Below, piece after piece: positions 42,099 through 54,373 of a stretch of DNA of 64,000 bases (position 1 is its first letter; the number at the start of each line of letters is the position of its first letter). Made by a program: the position numbers and the translations under genes. Source of the DNA: Rhodosorus marinus (taxonomy: Eukaryota > Rhodophyta > Stylonematophyceae > Stylonematales > Stylonemataceae); NCBI GenBank assembly GCA_029953675.1, contig JAMWBK010000011.1, positions 682,001 through 746,000 on the forward strand. Direction: 5' to 3'. Under the pieces are notes generated by a model. It made no database searches. It was not told where the DNA came from and worked only from the letters and a program-made list of their open reading frames with translations.

Positions 42099-44588
42099 TC
42101 TTTGCTTCTGAGAGATATCCTTTCTGACCCATGGAAGTGCTAACTGATAAAGCGAGGTTGCTTCCTCGCATGCCATGTCTGTGTCCGTTTTTGGGGGGCT
42201 CTTTGTTGTATTGCGGTTCGTGTTGTACTAATATCTTGGCTTCTGCAAATTTTTTTTGTTATGTTCTGGTCTGCTAAGAAGGGGGGTATCATAGCTTCAT
42301 TGAATTAGAGATGCTTACTACTGAGGCCTCAGCGGATAAATTGGTAGAGCACCCTGCACCCAGGAAAGAACGAGGCACTCGCTTCCGAAGCTCTGCTAAA
42401 TTTGTTTCTCGCTTCGGGGCGGTGTTGGGTTTTAAAAAAACATTTCGCCTGTGCGCGGGAAAACGACTTGAACTTGTAATGCAACCGCAAGCTGTCAATT
42501 CAGTGCGTACTTCGGAGCATCCAGGGGCCCAATAACTAGCCACAAGCGAAACCGGTCTTTACCCCCTCCCGGGGTCCGTCGGAGCAGACGTGAAGGCTAG
42601 AAATCTAGAATCCACCGGCAGCTCATTCCATGGATTTTATACGATCAAGACCCCTACAAAGGAAAATTTGACGTTTCCATCCTTTTCGGCGTTGTTCGTC
42701 ATCCTTATTGACCATCCAAACATAGCCGGGAGTAATCGATTCGATACGGTGTGGCTCTACTGCGGCGAGCAGGATTTACAACCGAACATTTTGTTCAGAA
42801 AAAACTGTGGATTTGGGCTTCATCCCCTTGAATAATGCCTAATTTCCCAAGCGCCTGGCTTTCAACCAGTCCTTGGCGTGGAAAGGCCATCGCGGCTCCT
42901 ACAGCTCGTGCTTCTCCGAACTCACTCTCCCTGCCTCCCTCTGCATAATCGATGAGCTCCGTCCCTATCGCCAGACTTTCAAATGATTTGGTTCTTTTAA
43001 AGACCATCGCTTTGAGCCAGCAGTTCCTCTTCAGTGGGGAGCTTCGCCATCTTCTTCGGTTTTGAAGCCGAAAGAAAGCTCGAGTCGCGTGCCCAACCAC
43101 GCCTCCTAGGCGGGGCATGCCACGGCAAACAGCAGCTTTGGTTCGTCATCAGCGCCATCTCACCAACCATCGCATTGGCTGAAATTTCTTGATTATCACA
43201 AATGAAAACGACGAACAACTTGTTTTCCCCCACATTATTGGCTGTATTGCACTGTAAGATTCACAACCCGAGCTTGTTTTTGTTTTAAACATGGTCCAGA
43301 TATATGTTATTTTGATTCTTTTAGAAATCTATTATTTTTATTTTGTTTTACATTAACTGGTTTCGAAAAAACGGCCAATGCTCTGCTACGAATATATATT
43401 TTCGTTACTTTCTTTAGGTACAGCGATCCTCCATCATTTCGGTTTCGTTTTATGAGATGTTTAGTATAGACCCTCCAAAATTATTCTATTGCAAGATTAA
43501 TATAGTCCTTTAATTGGATAGCTGACGGAATAATGGCTTTTCCTTGATATGTTTTGCTTTTTGTTTAGGAATATCGGTCTAAATATTTACGTTTTCATGG
43601 AATATTCGAACAAGTCATGTCTCACTAGCTCCTCTTTTTACGATATTTTTATATTGCACGACGTATCCTATGTATTTTATTCAACTAGATGAATAGTTGG
43701 GTGATGAATTTGTCTAATATTAATATGTTGGTCGCAGCTTTTTTGGTTCGCCAGGGAACCTTTTGTTGGTATGGGAATGGCGATGGATTTTTTGAGAGAA
43801 GTCGAAATTTTATTTTGTTTTCATAGGTAGGACGATGTCAGCAAAGGAGATTGGGTACCAGTGTAGCTGAACTTGACTACCATGGTAAAACGATGGGTGT
43901 TGGGGTGAAAAAACCTGGCGAAGCTTACGAAAAAAACGTAGATAGAAGTGTTGAAACGCTGTGCGTCGATCGATGAGTGCAATAGTGCCATAGCTCTGAG
44001 TCGAGAAGGGTGGGGTGATGAACGCTGCGCTGGACTGCTTTGTGTGTATACTTTCTAAGAGTTGTTGGACGACTCAGCTTCGGAATATCCATCTTCAATC
44101 GGATTCGCACAGTGACGGAGCTCCACCTATCATACTGAACTGTGATGCTCCTTTGTATTACGTAGGATTTAAGCAATCTTTGAATCGGAGACTCAAAACA
44201 CAGGAGGAAAATAATTACTGAATGTGCCCCTCCCGAGGGAGTCATCTTATGGGCTAATAACAGACCATGGGGGTCAATCCTTCGTGGAGGTCGCACCTTA
44301 ACTTGATCCGGTCTAAAACCGAATGGTTTCGATTCCTCTGGTTCGTGCAGAACGTCGATTACTTAGTTCCCCGTTCGGTGACTGCGGGTGGCGATACAGT
44401 TTCATCCTTTTGTTTGTTGTTGTATCTATGCGAAGTCGAGATCCATCTTACTATGGGGAAAATTTTGTATCTTGAAATATGACCTTTTGATTGTTTTCCT
44501 CTAAAACAAAGAAAAATGGGAAGTTGGTTAGATGAATTAATTGGTCGCTGTGTGTTGGTCGATGTCTGGGTGAGTTTAGTTAAGAATA
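42099..44588. other. Intergenic region after homocitrate synthase
   Basis: Contains a minus-strand frame of 107 codons with an ATG (42795-43118) that resembles no family. AT-rich DNA covers about 43230-43740. From about 43740 the plus strand turns G/T-rich, the start of the long leader of the zinc-finger gene at 45285. A tRNA-like D-arm near 42340 was rejected. Confidence 0.45.
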
Positions 44589-44753
44589 GTCTGGGTGACA
44601 AGGGCTGGCTAAGCCGTCGTTTCCATGGGGCGAGAAGGGCGGGGGGTTGCAGGGTTTTGAAGATCTACATCGTCTGGGTGACAAGGGCTGGCTAAGCTGT
44701 CGTTTCCCTGGGGCGAGAAGGGCGGGGGGTTGCAGGGTTTTGAAGATCTACAC
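44589..44753 (+). repeat. 83-bp tandem duplication in a zinc-finger gene leader
   Basis: Two head-to-tail copies (44589-44671 and 44672-44753), period 83 bp, differing at only two positions (AAGCCGTC/AAGCTGTC and CCATGGGG/CCCTGGGG). The unit begins GTCTGGGTGACAAGGG. It sits 530 bp upstream of the zinc-finger ATG at 45285, in the G/T-rich leader. Confidence 0.9.
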
Positions 44754-45284
44754 TTTGCTGATCACCTCAGGGGATTGTTGAGAGGTAGAAATATGGAAGC
44801 ATTTCAGTTTTTGAAGTTAAGCGCTCTCGACGGGTGGGTTTTTCAGTTAGCTAGGGGTTTGCTTTGGTGGGGAGGGTAGCAGGTGCGTACGCGGTGCTCT
44901 GTGGTGGCATCAGGGAAAGCTCTTGGCGAGCGTTTCCTTCGAAGGGGTGACGCACACCGCCCTTATCTGAATCGTGGCGGAAGTGCTCCCATTATTTTTC
45001 CTTCAGCTTCTTTTCGCGTAGATCGAGTCCGCTTTTGTGGAATTAGGATACCGAAAGTGCTTATATGACTGAGCGGTGGATGTCCACCTTGGCGGTCGAG
45101 GCTGACGGTTGGTAAGGTTGGAAAATATATGGTTGATAGGGCCTGAGCCGTCTACGGACAGCCCACCAGGTTGCCGGTGGTAGTTTAGTGGTTGCTTCAA
45201 GTTGCTGATGGCAGCCAACAATAGCATTCACGTAATTTCTTTTTAGACTCTGAACTTGTTCGAGAGACCGTTGAGCTGGAAACA

Positions 45285-46505
45285 ATGGAAGCTTTTAGGT
45301 TTTTGTCGGAGAAAACAACATCGTGGATAGCGTCTCCAAGTGAAACCGACAAACACATCTTGACGGACTCGAGCATACCGGGAGAGACCAGTGTGCTAAC
45401 CCTTTCACGCGTGAGCGGATTACTTCCAGGAGCATTGGTTGATCAGATACTATGTTCATATCTCGTTTGGACAACCAATATAGAGGGGCACGTGCTCGGA
45501 ATGGGCCTCGCGCGGTCTGAGGACGGAGGATCCACGAGGCCAGTTCGATTTGTTTTTGTTCGGCACGCAGGAAATGTGAGGATAGGAATATTTTCAGTCC
45601 GAAACACAGATGGTTCGGCGGTTGTTTGGTCATGGACAGAAACCAGCAGGTCTCTTGCGCAAGTTCAGATCGCTAGAGTAGATCGAACAGGAGCCATTGA
45701 CGGAGAACAGATGAAACTTTCACTAGAGCAGACAGTGGCTGGTGAGGAGGTTAAAGCCCTACCCGGTGGCGTAGTCAGCACGGATAGTATGATGGCAGGG
45801 ACAGTTTCCACGGTTGGAGCGAGATACATGGACAACAACCTTGGCAGGCTCTCTTATTTTCTCCACGGGGTTTGGCTCTTTCGCGATGATCACGTTTCGG
45901 ACTCGGACTGCTTGATTAAGGTAACCTTCTCGTCTGACCGTGATGTAGTGGAGAAATTGAGTTCGCAAATTGAACGCAGCAAATGCCTGCTGGACGCGAT
46001 GAACCAGATCGATCTCCTACTGTCAGAATCCGCGTCCCTTTCGGGCGTCGAAGGGTCGCTGAAAACAGACAGCAGCTTTTCCGCTTCTATTGCCGACCCA
46101 TCGGAGCAAGGAGAAATCACTAGTCCTTTGGCAGGACGGTCGAGATTGCAGAGGAGGGTCACGTTCGACTCTTGCGAAATGCCTTTCAGTTCAACGTACC
46201 AGCTAGGTCAGCATATGAGATCTGCTCACAACCAAAAAAGAGAGTTCTCATGCAGGCATTGCAAAAGGACATTTACCCAATCGGGCCATAGGAACGAGCA
46301 TGAGCGCCGAGAGCACTTGGGAGAAGGGCTTGCTTGCGAGCTTTGCGGGAAAAAGTTTGGGGTCAAGTCCAGGATGGAGAGACACGTGAGATCTGTGCAT
46401 GAGAACATTCGAAGCCATGAATGCGGGGTTTGCGGAAGCAAATTCAAGCAAAAATCGCACTTACAAAAGCATGAAAGATCCCATCAGTTTGCAAAGGACA
46501 AGTAG
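45285..46505 (+). CDS. C2H2 zinc-finger paralog A
   Basis: Single exon of 406 residues from the ATG at 45285. The N-terminal 280 residues match paralog B throughout: LTLSRVSGLLPG then LVDQILCSYLV, ARSEDGGSTRPVRFVFVRHA, SAVVWSWTETSRSL, and HGVWLFRDD followed by LIKVTFSS. This shared region fits no domain I know. The C-terminus has a degenerate finger in which the first Cys is replaced by Phe (FDSCEMPFSSTYQLGQH, about 294), then three intact fingers at about 323 (CRHCKRTFTQSGHRNEH), 351 (CELCGKKFGVKSRMERH) and 380 (CGVCGSKFKQKSHLQKH). Linkers are HENIRSHE-like rather than TGEKP. A nuclear DNA-binding role is inferred. No intron is present. The gene shares orientation and spacing (about 4.5 kb) with paralogs B to E. 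Confidence 0.85.
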   Translation: MEAFRFLSEKTTSWIASPSETDKHILTDSSIPGETSVLTLSRVSGLLPGALVDQILCSYLVWTTNIEGHVLGMGLARSEDGGSTRPVRFVFVRHAGNVRIGIFSVRNTDGSAVVWSWTETSRSLAQVQIARVDRTGAIDGEQMKLSLEQTVAGEEVKALPGGVVSTDSMMAGTVSTVGARYMDNNLGRLSYFLHGVWLFRDDHVSDSDCLIKVTFSSDRDVVEKLSSQIERSKCLLDAMNQIDLLLSESASLSGVEGSLKTDSSFSASIADPSEQGEITSPLAGRSRLQRRVTFDSCEMPFSSTYQLGQHMRSAHNQKREFSCRHCKRTFTQSGHRNEHERREHLGEGLACELCGKKFGVKSRMERHVRSVHENIRSHECGVCGSKFKQKSHLQKHERSHQFAKDK

Positions 46506-48502
46506 AAGGTATTGCGCGTGTACAAGACCTCTTTGTTCCTTCTTCGGGCCGTGACACGGATCGGAGCCAAGCCCTCGGAACTCGACCGAGACCCTGTCCT
46601 AAGAGGATCCACATGATCCGCCAACCGGGGCAGCAGAACCATGCAGCCTCTACATGTAGCGCCAGCAGGTGTGTTCCCACCACTGATGCTCCCGCCGCGA
46701 ATCGAAAAGGTTTCAGACGCCATCTCAACTGAACAGAGAATCCAAATAGATCTGAACCCTTGCTCAAGGCGGACCGATGATATTATGCTGCCGTTCGACG
46801 TCCAATGTTCCAGCGCTATTAAGTTCGGCCCACATTCTTTAAACAATTAACAAACTTCCTGATTTTGAACTATCCATGACGCTTCTGCATCGCGAATATC
46901 CACCAAAACTATGTTCGCTTCCGACAAAACCACAAAAAATCCACTCAAGACGAGAATCTGGACAAGCATGCGCGGAGATAGGTCAGCACAGCTCGCAAAT
47001 AATGGACATCAGCTTCTTCGAGTATCCGCAGCGTTACATGCACACACCGAGCACGCGCCTGCTGTTATAACGACGGAAGCCCTGCCAGCCTGATTCCAAG
47101 ACCATCGAAACGAATGAATATATTCATAGCACGAGATGCGCGCTCAGCATGAGTTCCAATAGTGGATACTATTGACACGTGATGGTACGCAGCACAAATA
47201 GGAAAGCACCATTGATCTCTCGGAATTGTCTTCATGGTCTTTGCTAGTATTTACCTTGGGATGTGGTGGAGCAACTGAGCGACACGAATCCGTAAGCTAC
47301 TGTTTCCGTCGTTTCAGGAACACAGGCGCGAGAGCACAATGAGGGGAATTCTGAAGTGTGCGCCAGCCTGTTGGTGTTTTTTGTGTTTGGACGAGGCTGT
47401 CCTCTTGGTTCTTTTGAGAATTCCATCACATTTCCCAAGATCTCTTGCCATGGGCGACAGTCCTAGACCCAACCCGGTTCAGCTTGACTATGAAGATCTT
47501 TTTTCGTTTAGTTCTTCTCTAACCCCATACACCTCTTCGTTTGAGCGCATATAGAAGAAGAAGGATTTTGCCCCAGGTCCCGCTTCTTGGCGTGAAGAGG
47601 CAACTTGACGCGGGGCCGGGTGCAAACTTTTTCAAAGGTGTTTCCTCAAATTGTGCATTGCGGGGAAAAACCAAATTGCTCCTCGCTCCGTATCCAATTT
47701 CACCCTCGACAGTTCGAAGTCAAGTCGCTACCCAGCTGAGTAACCCAGCAGTACTAAACCCCCCAGATACGACGAGTCCCCCAACTCCTCACCCAGAATT
47801 CAGCCATACCAGAAAAAAAGAGCTCGACAAAATCTTCATCATTTCTCCATAAAAGCCATTTTTTTGCCTTTGTTTTTCCACGCAAAAACGGGGAACATAT
47901 CGAACACGGGTCAAAATACCTCCAAAAATAACCATAAAACATTTATATAACGCGAAACACTTAACCTGCTTGAACGTCCATTTTATTTGTGCTGCACACT
48001 CAACAGTGTATTTATTAACATTTCACTTCTTTCATCACGGAACTTAGTTTTTGAAATATTCCTCCAAGCTGAGCACAGTCGGCCGCCGGATTGCAAATTT
48101 TACTTCCGTTATATTAAATCCTCCAAACACAGACTATTTTGTCTTGCATTCATTCTACAACGACAGCAATTAATTGATTATGATTGGCTAACACAGACTC
48201 TTTCGAGATGATTTGTTTTTGCCATTTAATCTCCCACGAAAAGAAATTGAGTAGTTTTATAAGCCCGGAAGACGTTCGCCACGTTTTTACCGTAAAAAAC
48301 AATTAGAAAATGGTGCCGTTTGTTGTATTTTCAATAACTTTTCGAATGAAAACGAAAAAAAAAGAGCCCATGCCCAGTCTCGTATTATCAACTGTTTAGA
48401 ATTCCATGGATGACCAGAAATCCGGTACTTTTGCTTTTTTCCGTTTGAGAACTCCTTTTCCTTTTGTCTTCGAGGAAGGAAGCCAAGCGCGGGTGAAAAC
48501 CA
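46506..48502. other. Intergenic spacer downstream of paralog A
   Basis: Minus-strand frames at 46444-46846 are open but unlike any family. A 71-codon plus frame at 47339-47554 starts with ATG; too short to support. From about 47850 the sequence is AT-rich. Confidence 0.4.
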
Positions 48503-49123
48503 GTCTTGTCATAACCTGTCCGATAAACGTTTTATCGGACGCGTCGGATAATTTTTTTTGCTGGTAGATTATTGAATAAATGTAGAAAACAAGACGGTAA
48601 CCGGTCGAAACTCTTCAAAAAAAAGATAACAGGTCCCATATATGTCCAATATTCAATCAACATTAATCTATAATCAATCATCTCCATTCCATATATTAAA
48701 TCATGATTACTTTTTGTACTGACCAGCGGTATTGCATTTAGATTACTTTTGAGATGGACAGACTGTCGAAGAGAATTGTTAGAACTGTTCAGGGAGGTTC
48801 TTACAAGAATCTAATGGTTTTCCAGAATACTCAAATTGGAAGGGAATGATTATGGATTAATTTGGCATCCACGCAGTTTTCGCGTCAATTTCCGGAGGAA
48901 GAAGATTGAATTTCAATCAATATTTACCGTAGATTGAAATCAATCGGACACCAAGCTGTCGCTTATTGAAGGATACCCTCTATTTTCTTTTTTAAACAGG
49001 TGAAATAGATTTGTATCGGATAGAGGCCAAGAGACTCCAAATCCACTCATGATTATTTAATTAGAGGACGAATAAGACATTATCGGACATTATCGGACTT
49101 TTTTTCAGACGAAAAGGACAACC
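48503..49123 (+). mobile_element. Dispersed 0.6-kb repeat, copy B (non-autonomous element)
   Basis: Opposite in orientation to copy A at 13101-13688. Matching blocks in order: TTGTCATAACCTGTCCGATAA, TTATCGGACGCGTC, a block with AATATTCAATCAAC and AATCAATCATCTCC, TGATTACTTTTTGTAC, and a far end with TTATCGGAC motifs, a T tract and GGACAACC. Internal length differs from A by indels. No coding frame. A four-base AGTC on both sides could be a target duplication but is too short to rely on. The element lies just upstream of the leader of paralog B. Confidence 0.65.
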
Positions 49124-49924
49124 GAGTCAAGAATATAGGATGCTAAAGTCTGGATTGCGTAGTGGGAGATCTCTTCGCGTTTGCTAAAAAGAGCTGGGAG
49201 GCGGGTGCTAATTTACATATCTGTTTTATTATTAATATTATTCAGTTTTTGTTTCGGATGAATCAAATTTGCTTTGGTTTTAGTTGCTCTGGTTGGACGG
49301 GGGTGGTGGCTGGGTGCTTGCTGGCATGCGCTCGATATCGGGGCTCTCAGGGAGCAGGGGGTTTGAAGTGCGTTTTGCTTCCTTTTTTCTGTGTTTTTGT
49401 CGGCTCGATCCCTTCCGGAGCAAAGGTGGGCCGGTTAATCATCAGCGGGCAGGGCGAGTATAGTATCGCCTGTCAGTTGTTGGAAGCGACTGGTGTTATT
49501 GTGTCTTAGAAGTTGGGGTACGTAAAAATTTGTGTCCTGTAAAAAATTACCGGAACTGAAACTGATGATCTTTGAGTGGACAACTGCATCTTGGGTATAG
49601 AAGCTTTGCCGTGTGGAGAGCCGTTTTGTGTATTGTGTGTGTATGTGTTTGGGCGAGGTGTGGAGTGGATAAGAACAAGAACAAAGAGCAACATGGGTTG
49701 AATTGTGAGGCGGACTACCACGTAGGATGTGACATTGTAAGGATAGCGTTGCGTCAGCTCAGATCGACTAGAGATCAAAGGGTGCTGGGGCGTGGGAAGG
49801 CAACGGCAGGTCTTGCGAGACTTTGGGTTTTCTCAGGGCTTATGCTGTTGTGGAGATCTCGGAAGTCAAGCTGTCAAGGATGTCCAGGTCGAGGCTGCGC
49901 CAGTGATATGATAGGTTCTGGAGA
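49124..49924 (+). other. G/T-rich leader of paralog B
   Basis: Plus-strand sequence is rich in G and T from about 49150 to the ATG at 49925. Two open frames here (49162-49509 and 49572-49961) are best explained by the skew and lack recognisable protein. No gene supported. Confidence 0.45.
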
Positions 49925-51160
49925 ATGGAAAAAGGTGAGCTTCAGTTGGACTTCGTCTTGAGGCACACAGTGGAAGATGACGGTGGAATATGCAGTATGG
50001 GAGTGCTCTCGGCATTGTCGGAGGGGGAGAAGTCGTGGATTCTATTTAAAGACAACAAACTCTTGTCCACGACCAGTCCTGCGCGAGGGAGAAAGGTTCT
50101 TAGTTTCTCGCGTTTGAATGGTTCACCTGAGTCGGGTTTGCTCGAAAAGTTGCTCTGTTCATACCTCGTTATGGGATCGTGGGGAGATGAACATGAATTT
50201 GGGGTGGGTGGTGCGTTGTATGAGGACGGTGTTGCCGCGATGCCGATGCGATATGTGGTGGTTCGTGATGCTAGCCAGGTGATGTCCACGATAATTTCCA
50301 TACGAGAAGTAGACGGTTCGTTCGTAGTTTGCTCGTGGACGGTAGTGAATGAGTCTTTGGTGGAGATTGAGATTGGCCGAGTGGATAGCGAAGGAGAAAG
50401 TTGTGCAGAGCAAGTGAAGACCGTTGGGGAACGGAGGACGAGTGGCGCGGAAGCCTCGGGATTCCCGGTATGCGTACTCGAAGAGCGGGTTGTATCGAAC
50501 GGAGTTGGTTCGAGGTTTAAAGAGAGCGGCAGGCATCGGGAGATCGGGGCGTTCTCACCCTCGGTGAACGGCGTGTGGTTTCTACCTGACGAGCCCTTCA
50601 ACATCTCAGATTTTCTGATGAAGGCCACCTTCTCCTCGACAACTGAGGTTGTTGAGAAAGTGTGCTCTCAGTTTGAACAACTCCGGAGGTCCTCATCCAG
50701 GCAGATGGATGCGCCCCCTCCAGCGGAGGCAGAACTCATGGAACCAACGGAACGAGAAGTTTCATTGCCCACAATAACAACCTCTTCCGCCGCAGTAAAA
50801 CCCTCTGATCCGAACAAGCCCTTCAAGTGCGAATCTTGTCATATGTCGTTCAAATCAAATTATGAACAGATTCGACACAGAAGGAACGTCCATGAGGGGA
50901 GCAGGGCGTATCCTTGTCGCCATTGCAGGAGAAGTTTTTCTCAGTCGGGACATAGGAACGGACACGAGCGAAAGGAGCACCTTGGTCAGGGAGAAGTGTG
51001 CGGCTTATGCGGCAAGAAGTTCGGCGTGAAATCCAAGTTGGAGAGGCATGTGAGAACAGTTCACGAAAACATTCGAAACTACGAGTGCCCTAGATGTGGA
51101 CTGAGATTCAAGCAGGCGAACCACCTTCAGAAGCATCAAACCACCCGCCATAGGCCTTAG
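49925..51160 (+). CDS. C2H2 zinc-finger paralog B
   Basis: Single exon, 411 residues, ATG at 49925 (MEKGELQLDFVLRHTVEDDG). This is the most intact member of the array. The N-terminal family region includes VLSFSRLNGSPESG, LLEKLLCSYLV, YEDGVAAMPMRYVVVRDA, SFVVCSWTVVNESLVEIEIG and NGVWFLPDE with FLMKATFSS. Four well-formed fingers follow: about 302 (CESCHMSFKSNYEQIRH), 331 (CRHCRRSFSQSGHRNGH), 360 (CGLCGKKFGVKSKLERH) and 389 (CPRCGLRFKQANHLQKH). A Pro/Ser/Thr-rich linker (about 265-300) precedes them. The second finger carries Arg in place of the core Leu of the helix. Probably a nuclear sequence-specific DNA-binding protein; target and regulation are unknown. Confidence 0.85.
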   Translation: MEKGELQLDFVLRHTVEDDGGICSMGVLSALSEGEKSWILFKDNKLLSTTSPARGRKVLSFSRLNGSPESGLLEKLLCSYLVMGSWGDEHEFGVGGALYEDGVAAMPMRYVVVRDASQVMSTIISIREVDGSFVVCSWTVVNESLVEIEIGRVDSEGESCAEQVKTVGERRTSGAEASGFPVCVLEERVVSNGVGSRFKESGRHREIGAFSPSVNGVWFLPDEPFNISDFLMKATFSSTTEVVEKVCSQFEQLRRSSSRQMDAPPPAEAELMEPTEREVSLPTITTSSAAVKPSDPNKPFKCESCHMSFKSNYEQIRHRRNVHEGSRAYPCRHCRRSFSQSGHRNGHERKEHLGQGEVCGLCGKKFGVKSKLERHVRTVHENIRNYECPRCGLRFKQANHLQKHQTTRHRP

Positions 51161-54135
51161 TTCTCACAACGCACATCAGTCCTCCCATGCGCTGGGGCCT
51201 GCTTGAACTCAAGTGCTCAAACATGGCTGATGTACCGTCGCCAATCGGTGCAATCCAGACTCCATACAGAGTCATGAATAGCGCTGATTCTTTGAAAGAG
51301 GTGCTGGAGAGAAGGCTGTACAGATGCCCAATCCATCACCAACACACCCAGTGGCCTAACTACATCAGAGAGTTATGTGAGAGAGTTGGAGGAAGGTCGA
51401 ACGAACTAACTCTTCGTTCAATTGTAGAGTAAATCAATCAACACGTCGAGCTTCACGGACCGTATTGTAAAAGTTGTGAGACTGCTTATTCACATGAATG
51501 GTCTAAAGGTGGTGCTTTGATACAACTTTTACTTCAATCCAAGTTAGCAGATGTGCAACCTACGTACAGAAAGGTTGGATTCCTTAAGCAATTCTCTGGA
51601 GAAGGAGGGTTCGACACGAACAATCCCGTTTCCGTGAAATTCCTTCCCGCATTTAAGAAACATCTTGAGCGTAGAGGGGAGGCACTGGGTTCGGTCAGGG
51701 CCGGACTTAATTGGAAGCTGTGGCTCAGGAATGCCAAGTTGGCGGTTGACGCAATAGCAATCGATTTCTCCACGCCCAGCGTCCTCCTTCGAAGGCTAGT
51801 CTACTAGTCCGGTGTGCGGTTTCCTTTTCTTAGCGCCACCGTGGTGGTTGCTAGTACAGTATCCACTTTCATGGATTCGGTTGGTTCCCGTCAGCTTCAC
51901 AAAATGTTCCATGTGCGCCCAGATCGGCTCTACCTCGCAGTTTAGCCGTTTGAGTTTTCCGTTGTGGCTATGAATGCTCCGTGTACACTGAAGCGACCGA
52001 CTTACGCGCTTACCATAGTCCCGTTTTTCTCTTGTCGGTCCGCTATGTTGTCTCCGAATATGCACATATTTTCCAACGAAGGAACAGCGCCTTGTTGCCG
52101 AACTCGTTGTCACCTGTGAAGATAGCCGTTGCACGATTTACGGAGATCTTGCTGTTCCGAATCCACAAGCTATCCGTGTTTTGCTGATGGCAGGGCAACG
52201 CCGTGGAGCTGCTGCTGCCACCATCGCCGTCGAAAAGCGGTTAAGTACGCATGTGCGTTGTCTACCTCGGGAATTCGCAATCCGGCTTTGGCTAATACAA
52301 GCTCATCGCCTGGTACCTCTGGTAATTGAGTTTTTAGGCTTCCTGGAGCCAGAATTCCAAAACCTTACGAAGATGCCGACCACAAATTATCTATACCATT
52401 TCGCATGGCATTGTTTGTGACCTAAGCAATAGTACAAATTCAATACAACGTTCGATTTTTTCCCCGACGGGCACACGTGATGTCATCCTCATCACGGTCT
52501 TCTGTAATACGGTCCGAATCGGCTGATTCCTCATTTCCCCGAGGGACTTGTTAGAGAAAGGACCGTAGGGCACGCTTTTGTCATTTTCACGCGTATTACC
52601 AAGGTCCTGACTACCTTGAGGAGCGTAAAGGGAAACGCTGATTACACACGTCCAACACTTGTTTGCTGTATACTTTCGTCAACAACCTAGACGTAAGTCC
52701 CGAATAGTGATTTATAAAATGCCGGAATCGGACTTCATGTTTTCAGAGCGGATCAACGGGCACAAGATCTGTTCTGCTTGCAACATCCAAAAAGTGATAT
52801 CTGAACACATAAAGGTTGAAGCATAGGTTGTCGTCGTAGCACACTTCGACAAGAGCAAAACATTGCCATTGCTCAAAGTACACAAATGTGGCAACTAGTT
52901 TCGACTCCACGGAACCAAGAACTACGAAGTATTCCCATCCAAACCGTACATAACACCCAGCCAAGATCTCCTTCTCGCACAATTAAATATGCTCCGCATC
53001 CCATTTCCAATTCGTTTGACCCAATTTCTTTTCTCTGCTTTTTAGCGAACGGGGTGCTTACAGCCTTCCTTGAGAGTTCCGGGGGGTCCTCACTCCTCAA
53101 GAGATATTCTTCTTATCCCCTACCTTTCTCTCTACTGGAGCGACAATATCGGCCTTCCCCAAAATCACTAAGGTTCCGGTCGTTGATGATGGCTCCCTTT
53201 CTCCAGTGGACGATTATACGTTTCATAATCAAGACACAAATACGGACAAATATAACTACATCAACCCAAATAATTACTGATAGAGATATTTTATTTTCAA
53301 ATAATAATATTATCTTCCAACTTCAAGGACCTTCCAATCATGAATTAGACTTCCCGGCGGTCGGACTGACTAAAGAATGGACAGTTTTCTTAGTATTTCC
53401 TTTTCTTTTTTTGATGGTATTTGCAATGGAAATTTTTGTATTTTGTTATTTTGTTAACGGCAGGTCTGGCGATCAGATTGAATTGCCAGGGCGAGGGCGA
53501 GAGTAAGTAGAAATATCGATGAAATTTACATATTTTTCCGGATGATTAGTTTCTCCATGTAGTTAAAAGGTGATACCGGTGTCAGCTATGGAGATAAGAA
53601 ATTGGAAAACTTTTAGTAGGAAAGGATGCCATGTCGAGCATTCATGAAATGGAATGAAATTTAAGTGGAAGCGTAGAAACTACGACGTCTGGGTATTGTA
53701 AGAATGAAAGTTGAGGTTTTCTTACTGGAAGTAATTGGGAACTCTAATTTTATTTTTTTTTGGTATTGATCGCCTGTGGAACTGCTGTTGAAGTTGGGAG
53801 TAAAATGTTGTCAAGTTGTATTGAGGGTGGCGCTTGGCAGAAGGAATCGGTGGGGGAGAAGGCTATCACTAGAATGAGAATTCGACGTCGAATGGAGAGG
53901 GTGCTTTTATTTTTTGGTAAGGGAAACGTAATGTGCGGGCAGTGTGGAAGTAATATTGAGGGGTTGTTGAAATAGGCGAGTGCGGCTGCACAAAAGTGGT
54001 TGACGCGTTCCTGCTAATGGGGAGCGGTTGTTCGTTTAGTCCGCTGTAGGCGCAAGGTTGAGAGTTCTTATCTGCTTCTCGGACCTGATTGGTGTGATAT
54101 GGAACCGCGCTCTTGAGATGGATCCCGTTGAGTCC
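51161..54135. other. Spacer between paralogs B and C
   Basis: An 81-codon ATG frame at 51187-51432 starts 26 nt after paralog B; it has an RCPxxHQHT motif also seen in the frame at 62579-62824 but is otherwise unrecognised. A 96-codon frame at 51517-51807 and a 206-codon frame at 52886-53506 lack ATG/leader support or have AT-rich, low-complexity translations. From about 53690 the plus strand is G/T-rich, the leader of paralog C. Confidence 0.4.
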
Positions 54136-54373
54136 TTTTTGTTACTTAAGGTGGGCTTCAATGTGTGGCCCACCGATAGCGTGGTACCTATGCCATCTGG
54201 GATATGGTTCTGTCAGGATTGGAGGAAGTTAGTTGCAGATTGGGTGCTATATGATTTTTGTTACTTAAGGTGGGCTTCAATGTGTGGCCCACCGATAGCG
54301 TGGTACCTATGCCATCTGGGATATGGTTCTGTCAGGATTGGAGGAAGTTAGTTGCAGATTGGGTGCTATATGA
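54136..54373 (+). repeat. Perfect 119-bp tandem duplication ending at the start of paralog C
   Basis: Copies 54136-54254 and 54255-54373 are identical, period 119 bp, each opening TTTTTGTTACTTAAGG and ending GTGCTATATGA. The second copy runs into the ATG at 54370 of paralog C, so the unit carries its own ATG context and the leader now holds a second copy of the start region upstream. The lack of mismatches implies a recent event. Confidence 0.92.

Noticed and set aside
42311-42400. tRNA-like D-arm (AAATTGGTAGAGC) followed by a possible anticodon stem
   Set aside because: No T arm with GTTCGA and no acceptor pairing could be found, so it is not called a tRNA.
42795-43233. Overlapping minus-strand frames of 107 and 78 codons
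   Set aside because: One has an ATG, but neither resembles a known family and no splice sites join them convincingly; left unannotated as a gene.
52886-53506. 206-codon plus-strand frame with a hydrophobic C-terminus
   Set aside because: AT-rich with isoleucine/threonine low complexity, no leader pattern and no recognisable domain; likely chance in AT-rich DNA.
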